Positions 21,466 to 29,857 of a DNA stretch of 64,000 bases are shown here, piece by piece. The translations under genes were made by a program, and so were the position numbers. Under the pieces are notes generated by a model. It made no database searches and was not told the origin of the DNA. It saw only the letters and a list, made by a program, of their open reading frames with translations. Position 1 is the stretch's first letter. Each line of letters opens with the position of its first letter. Source of the stretch: Devosia indica (GTDB lineage: Bacteria; Pseudomonadota; Alphaproteobacteria; Rhizobiales; Devosiaceae); contig NZ_PYVZ01000011.1 in NCBI RefSeq assembly GCF_003056405.1, forward strand, positions 62,001 through 126,000, in the 5' to 3' direction.

Positions 21466-21929
21466 AGTTGCGTATCCGCGCGGCCGGTCCCATGGATGCC
21501 CCGGTGATGAGCCGGGTGCTGACCGCCTCGATCACCGAACTCTGTCATGCCGATCATCAGAATGATCCGAATCGCATTGCCGATTGGACCGCCAACAAGA
21601 CCCCTGACGGCATTCTCTCAATGCTTGCGCGGGACGGTTTCTTCATGGTGGTAGCCGAACTGGATGGGGAGGTGGTCGCTGTCGGAGCCACTACGGCGGA
21701 TGGCGAGATCGCCCTCAACTATGTCGCGCCTGAGGCCCGTTTTCGCGGTATCAGCAAGGCTCTTCTGGCACATATGGAGGCCGATCTGAGATCGCGCGGG
21801 TTTGCAGAGGGACGGCTGAGGGCGACGAACACGGCAAAGGCCTTCTATCGGGCTCAGGGCTGGTCGGCTGATGCCAGCCAGGATGGTGGCACGGCCTGTT
21901 TTGCCATGCATAAGCGATTGGCCGGCTAG
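21462..21929 (+). CDS. GNAT family N-acetyltransferase
   Basis: 155 residues. The GNAT fold is shown by the strand IALNYVAPEARFRGISKALLAHME, where the acetyl-CoA loop R-x-x-G-I/x-S replaces the more usual Q/RxxGxG/A, and by the C-terminal ATNTAKAFYRAQGW. Substrate unknown. GTG start at 21462 overlapping DUF2794 by 4 bp. The TAG stop lies in CTAG (21926-21929), shared with the convergent GNAT gene. Confidence 0.82.
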   Translation: MKLRIRAAGPMDAPVMSRVLTASITELCHADHQNDPNRIADWTANKTPDGILSMLARDGFFMVVAELDGEVVAVGATTADGEIALNYVAPEARFRGISKALLAHMEADLRSRGFAEGRLRATNTAKAFYRAQGWSADASQDGGTACFAMHKRLAG

Positions 21930-22435
21930 AGCGCCTTCTGCAGATGCACGATGTCGTGCCAGCGGTCGAACTTATAGCCGACCCCGGTGTAATAGCCGAC
22001 CTTGCTGAAGCCGAATTTTTCGTGGATGGCAATGGAGTTGGCGGTGTCGGCGGTGATGACGGCCAGCATCTGCTTGAACCCGAACGCCTTCGACTGCACC
22101 AGCAATTCGGTCAGCATCAGCTTGCCCAGGCCACGGCCGGTTTCTTCTGGATCGAGATAGATCGAATCCTCGCAGGTGAAACGATAGGCGGCGCGGGGTC
22201 GGTAGAAGCTGGCATAGGCATAGCCGACAGTCCTGCCTGCGCGTTCGGCGATGATCAGCGGATGTCCGAGCTTTTTCAGGCCCGCATACTTCTCGGCAAT
22301 GGCCTCCTCTCCGGGTGCTTCGGTATCGAAGGTGATGGCGGTGTGGGCCACATAATGGCGATAGATCGTGGTGATCGCGGGAATATCGGACCAGGAGAAG
22401 GGACGCAGGAGATAATCGGACATGGCTTTGGACAT
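21926..22435 (-). CDS. GNAT acetyltransferase, phosphinothricin acetyltransferase-like
   Basis: 169 residues of the PAT/YwnH type. Visible: ITTIYRHYVAHTAITFDTE, the acetyl-CoA loop ETGRGLGKLML, and the C-terminal IHEKFGFSKVGYYTGVGYKFDRWHD. Family members acetylate phosphinothricin, methionine sulfone or sulfoximine; the substrate here is unproven. Start at 22435 or 22423; neither has a good Shine-Dalgarno, and the terminator of the preceding gene lies directly upstream. Confidence 0.85.
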   Translation of the reverse strand: MSKAMSDYLLRPFSWSDIPAITTIYRHYVAHTAITFDTEAPGEEAIAEKYAGLKKLGHPLIIAERAGRTVGYAYASFYRPRAAYRFTCEDSIYLDPEETGRGLGKLMLTELLVQSKAFGFKQMLAVITADTANSIAIHEKFGFSKVGYYTGVGYKFDRWHDIVHLQKAL

Positions 22436-22438
22436 AAG

Positions 22439-22471
22439 AAAAGGACCGCAGCCTTCATAAGCTGCGGTCCC
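22439..22471 (-). terminator. intrinsic terminator of the Bax-inhibitor-1 gene
   Basis: GGACCGCAGC (22444-22453) and GCTGCGGTCC (22462-22471) form a 10-bp stem with an 8-nt loop, followed on the minus strand by TTTTCTT. It lies 50 bp past the stop of the upstream gene. Confidence 0.85.
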
Positions 22472-22520
22472 TTGTGACGTCCAACCAATTTCCTTGATCG
22501 GGCGATCAAGGCATTGATTG

Positions 22521-23246
22521 CTACTCGCGATTGCCGAACAGGCGGAGCAGCATCATGAACAGGTTGATGAAGTCCAGATAGAGCGAGAGCGCGCCCATGA
22601 TGGCGTTCTTGGCCATCACGTCAGCACCATAGTGCTCGGAGTAGCTTTCCTTGATCTTCTGGGTGTCATAGGCGGTCAGACCGGTAAAGATCAGCACGCC
22701 GATGACAGAGATCGCAAAGTCGAGCATGGACGAGGCCATGAAGATGTTTACGATCGAGGCAATGATGATGCCGATAAGGCCCATCATCAGGAAATTGCCC
22801 ATGCCGGTCAGGTCGCGCTTGGTGGTGTAGCCGTACAGGCTCATCGCCCCGAAAGTTGCGGCCGTGATGAAGAACACCTTAGCGATCGAAGCACCGGTAT
22901 AGACCAGGAAGATGGATGACAGCGACAGGCCCATCACGGCCGCGAAGGCCCAGAAGATCGCCTGTGATGCACCCACGGAAAGCTTGTTGATGCCGAAGCT
23001 CAGCACCAGCACGAAGGCCAGCGGCGAGAGCATGATGACCCAGGACAGCGGGCTGCCATAGATCAGCTCGGCGTTGGCCGGGCTCGACATGGCCCACTGG
23101 CTGGTGAAGAAGGCCACAAGCCCCGTTACCACCAGGCCGAGGCCCATATAATTGTAGACGCGCAGCATGTAGCTGCGAAGGCCCTCGTCGATGGCCAAGG
23201 CCGAGCCGGCCCGCGCACCGAGGGTCTGACGGTCATATTCAGCCAT
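22521..23246 (-). CDS. Bax inhibitor-1/YccA family membrane protein
   Basis: 241 residues with seven predicted membrane helices after a ~30-residue cytosolic N-terminus (MAEYDRQTLGARAGSALAIDEGL). The BI-1 features GLTAYDTQKIKE and the C-terminal LYLDFINLFMMLLRLFGNR are present. Bacterial members are putative pH-sensitive calcium leak channels; physiological role uncertain. AAGGGAA precedes the ATG, and its own terminator follows. Confidence 0.9.
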   Translation of the reverse strand: MAEYDRQTLGARAGSALAIDEGLRSYMLRVYNYMGLGLVVTGLVAFFTSQWAMSSPANAELIYGSPLSWVIMLSPLAFVLVLSFGINKLSVGASQAIFWAFAAVMGLSLSSIFLVYTGASIAKVFFITAATFGAMSLYGYTTKRDLTGMGNFLMMGLIGIIIASIVNIFMASSMLDFAISVIGVLIFTGLTAYDTQKIKESYSEHYGADVMAKNAIMGALSLYLDFINLFMMLLRLFGNRE

Positions 23247-23447
23247 TCTTTGGTTCCCTTTCCAAAAATAGACGCGGTCTGTTCACCGCCGGGGGCAATT
23301 GGCGTTGCCACTTGGACCGGAATATGGGGAGCCATTGCTGGATTGACAAGGATAATCGGTTGGCTGCGACACCGGGACTGGCCGGATAAAGCGTTTGTGT
23401 TAGGGTCTTTGGGCGAATCGCGCAGACACTTGCCAGGGAGGTCCGTG

Positions 23448-23987
23448 ATGCCCCGGCTCTTTACCGGCCTCGAAATCCCCGCCGATGTGGGATTTGCCCT
23501 CTCGCTCAAGCGGGGCGGCCTCAGCGGCGCCCGCTGGATCGACCCGGAAAACTACCATATCACCTTGCGCTTCATCGGGGATGTCGACGGCAAGACCGCT
23601 GACGAGGTCGTCGATAGCCTCGATCGGCTGTCCAACTCGCTGCAATTTCCTATCCGGCTGACCCATCTGGGCACCTTTGGCGGCGACAAGCCGCGGGCCC
23701 TCTATGCGGGAGTCGAGCCGTCCGAGGCACTTAGCCGTTTGCAGGCTGCACAGGAGCGGGTGCTGCAGCGGGCCGGTCTGCCGCCGGAGGGACGCAAATT
23801 CGTCCCGCATGTGTCACTGGCGCGCTTGCGCGGCACGGCAGCCGCTGACGTGGCGCGGTTCATTGCCGAAGCAGCGCGGTTCGAACCGCTCAGCTTCGTG
23901 CCAGCGCGGTTCGTGTTGTTTTCGAGCCGGGATTCGGTGGGGGGTGGGCCTTATCTGGTGGAACAAAGCTATCCCCTGGCCGCCTGA
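23448..23987 (+). CDS. thpR: RNA 2',3'-cyclic phosphodiesterase (2'-5' RNA ligase family)
   Basis: 179 residues. The two HxTx-type motifs are HITLRFIG and HVSLARLR (Ser for Thr in the second), which form the active site of the 2H phosphoesterases. ThpR opens 2',3'-cyclic phosphates and can ligate tRNA halves in vitro. ATG at 23448 follows GGGAGG; a GTG one codon earlier is possible. Confidence 0.88.
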   Translation: MPRLFTGLEIPADVGFALSLKRGGLSGARWIDPENYHITLRFIGDVDGKTADEVVDSLDRLSNSLQFPIRLTHLGTFGGDKPRALYAGVEPSEALSRLQAAQERVLQRAGLPPEGRKFVPHVSLARLRGTAAADVARFIAEAARFEPLSFVPARFVLFSSRDSVGGGPYLVEQSYPLAA

Positions 23988-24009
23988 GGCAGTTCGGATC
24001 ACGCCCTTG

Positions 24010-24024
24010 TTAGCGCCCGCTTAA
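24010..24024. promoter_or_regulatory. CtrA-like site, one mismatch
   Basis: TTAG-N7-TTAA(CC), against the consensus TTAA-N7-TTAA. It lies about 180 bp before the first IalB gene, which is far for a promoter-bound activator. Confidence 0.25.
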
Positions 24025-24206
24025 CCCTGTGATGAGAGAGCGCCGGGGACCGGGCCGGATATGCCCAATTCCCGCCGCCTTTGCCTTCCATTTGATGCAA
24101 ATGCCCGAGATCGCGCGGGTTTTGACACCTTGGTAACCATGTTCGGGGCACAATGGGCGGACGAAACTGCCTTCGAACACCAGCAAGACAAGAGGAAGAT
24201 TTGGCG

Positions 24207-24728
24207 ATGACGATGAAAACCGGTAGCCTCATCCTTGGGCTCGCGGTGGCAACGGTCATGGCTCTGGCCCCGGCCGCTCAGGCGCAGCAGGCCACCGAGC
24301 TGGGCACTTTCAATGCATGGTCCGCCTATACGGCGAGCGACCAGAGCGGACAGCTCTGTTTCATCATTGGCGAGCCACAGCGCAGCGAACCGACAGGGGT
24401 CAATCGCGATCCGGTCAAATTCCTGATTGTGCACCGCAAGGGCATGGGCTCTAAAAACGAGGTCCAGACCCAGATCGGCTATCCCTACAACACCACCGAC
24501 GCCAAGGCCTCGGCCACGGTGGATGGCAAGAGCTATGTGATGGCGGCCCGCGGTTCGACCGCATGGCTGGCCTCGAGCAGCGACGAGCCGGGTTTTGTCG
24601 AAGCCTTCAAGGCTGGCAACCAGATGGTGGTGCGTGGCACCAGCCAGCGGGGCACCGATACGGTCGACACCTATTCACTCTCCGGTGCCACTGCTGCCAT
24701 GAATGCGATCGACGCAGCCTGTCAGTAG
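24207..24728 (+). CDS. IalB-like exported protein, copy 1
   Basis: 173 residues. Signal peptide to about APAAQAQQ, then a single small domain beginning LGTFNAWSAYT and containing LCFIIGEPQRSEP, which fits the invasion-associated locus B (IalB) family. IalB proteins are periplasmic or envelope proteins of unclear biochemistry. ATG at 24207 follows GAGGAAG. A diverged copy lies 85 bp downstream. Confidence 0.72.
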   Translation: MTMKTGSLILGLAVATVMALAPAAQAQQATELGTFNAWSAYTASDQSGQLCFIIGEPQRSEPTGVNRDPVKFLIVHRKGMGSKNEVQTQIGYPYNTTDAKASATVDGKSYVMAARGSTAWLASSSDEPGFVEAFKAGNQMVVRGTSQRGTDTVDTYSLSGATAAMNAIDAACQ

Positions 24729-24813
24729 GGGCTTGCCGACAGGCTTTCAAACACCCTAACTGGGCGTCGGGCCATCGGCCCGTTGCCCGGTTATGTCAAT
24801 GGTAAGAGACTTG

Positions 24814-25320
24814 ATGATCCGTATCCCCGCCCTCTCGCTTGCCCTTTTCTCCACGCTCGCCGCCATTGTGCCGGCTTGGGCGCAATCGGCGCGCGTGCTC
24901 GGCGATTTCCGTGACTGGTCGAGCTATGCGGCCGATGACGGCAGCGGCACGGTCTGCTTTGCCATGACCCGGCCAAAAACCACCGAACCGACTCCTGAGG
25001 GCTACGGCGAGGCCTATCTCTATGTCACCAATCGCCCCGGTGAGGATGTGGTCAACGAGTTCAACGTGGTTGCCGGCTATACCTTCCAGACCGGGTCGAT
25101 GGCCGTCGCCAGTGTGGGCGGGCAGGATTTTGCGCTCTTTACCCAGAATGACGCGGCCTGGCTCGATGACAGCACCCAGGGCGCCAATCTGGCCGCGGCC
25201 ATCCGCGCTGGCTCCACCGTGACCATCACGGGCACTACGGCAGCGGGCATGGAAGTGGTGCAGTCCTATTCGCTCTCGGGCGCTACGGCAGCGCAACAGG
25301 CCATCGGCGCGGAGTGTTGA
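24814..25320 (+). CDS. IalB-like exported protein, copy 2
   Basis: 168 residues. Signal peptide MIRIPALSLALFSTL... ending at WAQ; body starts LGDFRDWSSYA and holds VCFAMTRPKTTEP. Both copies end with SYSLSGATAA or TYSLSGATAA before an Ile/Ala/Cys tail, so they are tandem paralogues. Starts at 24793, 24799 and 24814 are in frame; 24814 gives the best signal peptide. Confidence 0.7.
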   Translation: MIRIPALSLALFSTLAAIVPAWAQSARVLGDFRDWSSYAADDGSGTVCFAMTRPKTTEPTPEGYGEAYLYVTNRPGEDVVNEFNVVAGYTFQTGSMAVASVGGQDFALFTQNDAAWLDDSTQGANLAAAIRAGSTVTITGTTAAGMEVVQSYSLSGATAAQQAIGAEC

Positions 25321-25360
25321 GCCGGGCACCCAGAAGCGCCTAGCCAGGTCGACGCTGGAC

Positions 25361-26749
25361 CTATTGCGCCAGCGCGCCCAGCACGCGGACCCAGGAGCGG
25401 ATGCCCCGGTGGTAGCTCTCAAGATCGTATTTCTCATTGGGCGAGTGGATCTGGTCGTCCACATGGGCAAAGCCGATCAGCAGCGTATCGAGCCCCAGGA
25501 TCTTCTTGAAGTCGCCGACCACCGGGATCGAGCCGCCGGCGCCGGTGATAACGGCCTGCGTGTTCCATTCATCTGACAGGCCCTGGAGGGCCTGGTGCAG
25601 AAACGCACCATCGGCGGGAACTGTGATGGCAGGCGATCCACCATGGGGGGTAAAGGTCACCGTGCAGTCGGGGGGCAGCCTGTTTTCGACATGGGCGCGG
25701 AAGGCGGCGCGGATCTTGTCCGGGTCCTGGCCCGAGACCAGGCGGAAGGAAATCTTTGCCGATGCCTTGGCCGGAATGACGGTCTTGAAGCCATCGCCGG
25801 TATAGCCCCCGCTCATGCCATTGATTTCGCAGGTCGGGCGTGCCCAGAGCTGTTCGAGCACCGAGCGGCCCTGTTCGCCCGCCGGGGTCGATAGCCCGAC
25901 CCCGCTCAGAAAGCCTTTCTCGTCAAAGCCGAGACCGGCCCATTGCGCCTTCAATTCGGGGGCGATTTCCGCCACATCGTCATAAAAACCGGGCAGTGTC
26001 ACCGAGCCGTCCGGCGCTCGCAGGCTGGCAATGATCTCGGCCAGCACCTGATTGGGATTGCGCGCGGCATTGCCGAACATGCCGGAGTGCAGATCCTTGT
26101 TGGCTGCCGTGATTTCCACCTCATCTGCCACCAGGCCACGCAGCATGGTGGTGATCGAGGGGGTCTGGTGGTCCCACATGTCCGTGTCGCAGACCAGGGC
26201 AATGTCGGCCTTCAGCTCTTCGGCATTCTCGCGCATGAAGGGGGGCAGGTTCTTGCCGCCGCTTTCCTCCTCGCCCTCAAGCATCAGTGAGACGCGGATA
26301 GGCAACGAGCCGGTGGCAGCCTTCCAGGCGCGGCAGGCTTCGATGAAGGTGAGCATCTGCCCCTTGTCGTCCGAAGCGCCCCGCGCCACGATGATCTTGC
26401 GACCGTTCTTCTCCCTGATCACCGGCTCGAACGGATCGGTGTCCCACAAGTTGAGCGGATCGACTGGCTGTACGTCGTAATGGGCGTAGAACAGCACGTG
26501 CGGGCCGGGCTGCTGCGGGCCGTGGGCCACCACGACAGGATGGCCCGGCGTGGGGCGGCTGGTAGCATCAAAACCGAGTGCGACCAGCTCGCCGGCAATC
26601 CAGTCGGCGGCCTTCCGGCATTCCTCAGCGTATGCCGGGTCGGTAGAAATGGACTTGATCCGCAACAAGTGAAACAAGCGCTCAAGGCTTTGATCGAGCC
26701 CGGAATCGACGGCAGCGAGAACGGTGTCGATGGTGGCGGGGCTGGTCAT
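25361..26749 (-). CDS. M20 family dipeptidase
   Basis: 462 residues. M20 metallopeptidase motifs: FYAHYDVQP (first zinc His and catalytic Asp), RGASDDKGQ (bridging Asp), EGEEESGGKN (general-base Glu and metal Glu), and the late His in GFAHVDDQIHSPNE. The insertion between them is the dimerisation domain. It resembles the CNDP-like dipeptidases that cleave small peptides in the cytosol. No signal peptide. Divergent from the FadR-type regulator, which may or may not control it. Confidence 0.87.
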   Translation of the reverse strand: MTSPATIDTVLAAVDSGLDQSLERLFHLLRIKSISTDPAYAEECRKAADWIAGELVALGFDATSRPTPGHPVVVAHGPQQPGPHVLFYAHYDVQPVDPLNLWDTDPFEPVIREKNGRKIIVARGASDDKGQMLTFIEACRAWKAATGSLPIRVSLMLEGEEESGGKNLPPFMRENAEELKADIALVCDTDMWDHQTPSITTMLRGLVADEVEITAANKDLHSGMFGNAARNPNQVLAEIIASLRAPDGSVTLPGFYDDVAEIAPELKAQWAGLGFDEKGFLSGVGLSTPAGEQGRSVLEQLWARPTCEINGMSGGYTGDGFKTVIPAKASAKISFRLVSGQDPDKIRAAFRAHVENRLPPDCTVTFTPHGGSPAITVPADGAFLHQALQGLSDEWNTQAVITGAGGSIPVVGDFKKILGLDTLLIGFAHVDDQIHSPNEKYDLESYHRGIRSWVRVLGALAQ

Positions 26750-26842
26750 GTGGGAGCGTCCTTGCTTGCGAATCCGATGGAGCGGTGGCGCACCATCGCG
26801 CGCGGCGCGGCGGGCTGTCCAGTGGCATCGCGGTCGATGTTA

Positions 26843-26853
26843 TTGTCATACTA
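26843..26853. promoter_or_regulatory. candidate FadR/GntR-FCD operator
   Basis: TTGTCATACTA fits the TNGTNNNACNA operator consensus of the FCD subfamily exactly. It lies 49 bp before the regulator start and about 95 bp from the divergent M20 gene, so autoregulation or control of both is possible. Confidence 0.45.
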
Positions 26854-26901
26854 TTGCGGCTGTGGTTAGGTCTCGGCGCATCAAGGGTGAATGGGGTTGG
26901 C

Positions 26902-27669
26902 ATGGACAGATCCGGTGGACGCGCGCGGCACTCGGGTGACCTGATCGCTTCGCTTTCCGGTCGCAACCCGGCGCGCAATCTGCATTCGGACGTGCTTTGG
27001 GAATTGGGCCTGGCGATTGTCTCGGGCCAATATGCCGAAGGCGAAATCCTGCCGCCGGACAGCGATCTGCTCGACCGCTTCGGGGTCTCGCGCACCGTGT
27101 TGCGCGAAGCGCTCAAGACCCTGGCGGCCAAGGGATTGATTGAGGCACGCGCACGGATCGGCACCCGCGTCCTGCCGCGCAATCGCTGGAACCTGTTCGA
27201 TGCCGACGTGCTGGCCTGGTTTTTCGAGCTGGGCCCGGAAGTGGGGTTCCTGCGCAGTCTGGCCGAAGTGCGCATCGGCATCGAGATCGAAGCGGCGGCG
27301 CTGGCGGCGGAACGCAGCGTGCCAGAGCTGTCAGCGGCGTTGATCGCATGTGTCGAGCTGATGGCAATCGCGGAGACGCCCGCCGATTTTGCGCGCCACG
27401 ATCTTGAGTTTCACCGGCTGGTGGCGGAGGCGTCGGGCAATCCCTTCATGGCCTCGATCAGCGCTTTGGTGGAAATGGCACTGACGGCAGCCTTTACCAT
27501 ATCGTCGCCGGTCAATGATCCAGTGGCCCTGGGCGTCACGGTGAGCGTGCACCGGCGCATTGCCGAAGCCATCCGGGATGGCGATTCGCATGCGGCACGG
27601 CTGGCCATGCGCGACGCGATCTCTCAGGGCTTCGATCGCGCGGCGGGACGGATGGAAAAAGAGGGGTAG
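26902..27669 (+). CDS. FadR-type (GntR/FCD) transcriptional regulator
   Basis: 255 residues. Winged helix at about 30-95 (LPPDSDLLDRFGVSRTVLREALKTL split by the usual turn; recognition helix SRTVLREAL), then the all-helical FCD sensor domain with potential metal ligands in the pattern D/H: ARHDLEFHRLV and VHRRIAEAI. Effectors of this family are usually carboxylates such as sugar acids. The start is ATG at 26902; in-frame upstream sequence is not domain-like. Confidence 0.87.
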   Translation: MDRSGGRARHSGDLIASLSGRNPARNLHSDVLWELGLAIVSGQYAEGEILPPDSDLLDRFGVSRTVLREALKTLAAKGLIEARARIGTRVLPRNRWNLFDADVLAWFFELGPEVGFLRSLAEVRIGIEIEAAALAAERSVPELSAALIACVELMAIAETPADFARHDLEFHRLVAEASGNPFMASISALVEMALTAAFTISSPVNDPVALGVTVSVHRRIAEAIRDGDSHAARLAMRDAISQGFDRAAGRMEKEG

Positions 27670-27817
27670 ACAGGGTCTGCCTGCCTTGGGGTCCGGCTGC
27701 TTTACCAGGGCAACATCGCCACGACAACCTTTGCCTTTCGAGCGAAGGTCTGGCGGCCTGCTTGCTTTTGATCGCTTCGCTGAAGCGCTTGGTCCGCTCC
27801 GCAGACCAGCGGCGAAG

Positions 27818-27893
<76 letters not shown>

Positions 27894-27943
27894 TCACCAC
27901 TTGCGTATATGGACAAAGTCTGGCGTCAGGGCAAGAGGTCCGG

Positions 27944-28978
27944 TCATACGATCTTGTTCTCGATCAGGGCGTGCGTGGTGGCGGTGATGGCCTGATCGGC
28001 AGGGATGAGCGGGCGGCCCAGCAGGGCGACCGCGCCGCTGGAGTCGAGATGTTTGAGTACACCCAGTTCATTAACTATCCCGCGGACATCGCGGTCGAAC
28101 AGGGCGTAGATGCGGACCGCCCAGTCCGGCATGCTGAGGCGCGGGACTTTGCGGTCCGGTGCTGCCTTGCGGACGATATCGGCCACTTGGCCCATCAGGA
28201 TGGGACGTTCGCCCATAGGAAAGCGCCGGCCGCGAGCGCTTTCCGTCGTCATTGCCGCGACATGGGCATTGGCAATGTCGCGCACATCAACGACGACAAA
28301 GGGCAGCCGCGGCAAGGCCGGGACCGAGCCATCGAGCAGGCGTTTGACAATCAGTGCCGAAGTGCCCGGGTCCTGGTCAAGCAGGGGGCCCAGAATGGCG
28401 CTCGGATTGATGGTTGTCAGGTCGGCGGCGCGACCGGCAGCGCGCATGATGTCCCAGGCCCGCTGTTCGGCCAGGGTCTTGGATTCGATATAGGCATTGA
28501 CGTCGCGACCGTTGAGATTGGTCCAGTCCGTATCGGTGAAAGGTCTTGTGTGTGCTTTGTCATGGCCATAGGCGATGGCGGCCATGGATGAGGTCAGAAC
28601 GATCCGCTCCACATTTGCGCGCAGGGCAGCGTTCAAGGCCCGTTCTGTCCCCTCGACGGCGGGACGGATGAGGTCCATCTTGTCTTCAGGCAGGTCGATG
28701 ACAAAGGGTGAGGCGGTATGCTGAAGGTAGCGCACGCCCTCCATCGCCTCGTCCCAGCCCTTGTCCGAGAGCAGATCCAGGGTAACGAATTCGAGCTTTG
28801 AAACATCGGCTCCGGCGCGCTCAAGCGTGGCGCGAACCGACTCGGCCTTGTCGAGGTTGCGCACGCTGCCGCGCACGATATAACCGGCCTTGAGCAGAGC
28901 GAGGGCGACGTGACCGCCCAGAAAGCCGGAAATACCGGTCAGCAGGACGCGATCGGTCTGTGGTGCGGGGGCAGTCAT
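27944..28978 (-). CDS. NAD(P)-dependent epimerase/reductase of the extended SDR family
   Basis: 344 residues. Rossmann motif TGISGFLGGH near residue 14 and catalytic YIESK with upstream SSMAAIAYG. It resembles dihydroflavonol-4-reductase-like enzymes; the substrate is unknown. It is divergent from a TetR regulator, with a palindromic operator between the two starts, so it is probably repressed by TetR and induced by its own substrate. Confidence 0.85.
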   Translation of the reverse strand: MTAPAPQTDRVLLTGISGFLGGHVALALLKAGYIVRGSVRNLDKAESVRATLERAGADVSKLEFVTLDLLSDKGWDEAMEGVRYLQHTASPFVIDLPEDKMDLIRPAVEGTERALNAALRANVERIVLTSSMAAIAYGHDKAHTRPFTDTDWTNLNGRDVNAYIESKTLAEQRAWDIMRAAGRAADLTTINPSAILGPLLDQDPGTSALIVKRLLDGSVPALPRLPFVVVDVRDIANAHVAAMTTESARGRRFPMGERPILMGQVADIVRKAAPDRKVPRLSMPDWAVRIYALFDRDVRGIVNELGVLKHLDSSGAVALLGRPLIPADQAITATTHALIENKIV

Positions 28979-28997
28979 GGGCTGGTCTCCTCAACAA

Positions 28998-29034
28998 TTG
29001 AACGATATGTACGTTATTCGTTCAATTCGTTCAA
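28998..29034. promoter_or_regulatory. candidate TetR operator
   Basis: TTGAACGA (28998-29005) is inverted as TCGTTCAA (29018-29025), and TCGTTCAA is repeated directly at 29027-29034. The cluster fills the 80-bp gap between the SDR and TetR starts, as expected for a local repressor site. Confidence 0.65.
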
Positions 29035-29058
29035 TAGCGACGGATACACATATTTGCG

Positions 29059-29613
29059 ATGAGCAACCAAAGACAGTCCGAAAAGCGGATGCGTATCCTG
29101 GCGGCGGCACGCGAGCTGTTCCTGCGGCAGGGTCTGCGGGCGACCACCATGGAGGCCATCGCCAAGAGTGCCGGCATGGCCAAGCCAACGCTCTACGCCG
29201 AATATTCTGACAAGGACGCCGTGTTTCTCGCCATTCTCGAGCAATTGGTGGCCGACAAGCTCGAAAGCTTTGAAACCGAGCTTGATCGGCCCGGTCCCTT
29301 GCTGGAACGCATAGGTGGTGCTTTGGCGGCCGAGTTCGGGGTCATTGCATCTGCGCTGGCCGGCTCACCTCATGTCGAGGAGCTGTTCTCGGCGCACCGA
29401 CAGGGCGCCTCACTGTTTGCCGCTTCGGAGCGCATCGTGCGTGATCGCCTGAGCGATGAACTGGCCAAGGCTGGTATCGTGGACGCCGAGCGGCTGGCGC
29501 GGCTGGTATTTGATGCCAGTTTTGGGGTGGCACAGAAATCCATCGCTGCCGAGACCTTGGCTGCGGACCTCAAACTGGTCGTGGCGCGACTGCTAGGGCC
29601 CGATCTGGGCTAG
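29059..29613 (+). CDS. TetR/AcrR family transcriptional regulator
   Basis: 184 residues. The N-terminal helix-turn-helix is seen in ILAAARELFLRQGLRATTM and IAKSAGMAKPTLYAEYSDKD; the ligand-binding domain is helical and undiagnostic. ATG at 29059. Likely local repressor of the divergent SDR gene. Confidence 0.9.
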   Translation: MSNQRQSEKRMRILAAARELFLRQGLRATTMEAIAKSAGMAKPTLYAEYSDKDAVFLAILEQLVADKLESFETELDRPGPLLERIGGALAAEFGVIASALAGSPHVEELFSAHRQGASLFAASERIVRDRLSDELAKAGIVDAERLARLVFDASFGVAQKSIAAETLAADLKLVVARLLGPDLG

Positions 29614-29804
29614 CGCCTGACCCGGGCCCAGTCGCCCGCCCATTCGATCCCAACAGACTGTCTGCGTTGCCAGGAACCGATTGTCCCATGCCGAGACCGG
29701 AGGGACTGGTCCGGACCTGTGAGGCAAGGACGAGATCACCGAGATGTCATCGTGCTTCGATTAACCCTTACGCATGCTGCCTCGGTTTAGCCGACAAGCT
29801 TGTG

Positions 29805-29819
29805 TTAACCTGGGGTTAA
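29805..29819. promoter_or_regulatory. perfect CtrA-type site
   Basis: TTAACCTGGGGTTAA fits TTAA-N7-TTAA exactly and is a 6-3-6 palindrome. Another TTAACC half-site lies at 29761. It ends 38 bp before the ATG at 29858, close to where a promoter would be. Confidence 0.55.
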
Positions 29820-29857
29820 AGGCCCGATTGGGGCCGCAATCGATGTTGGGGCCGTCC

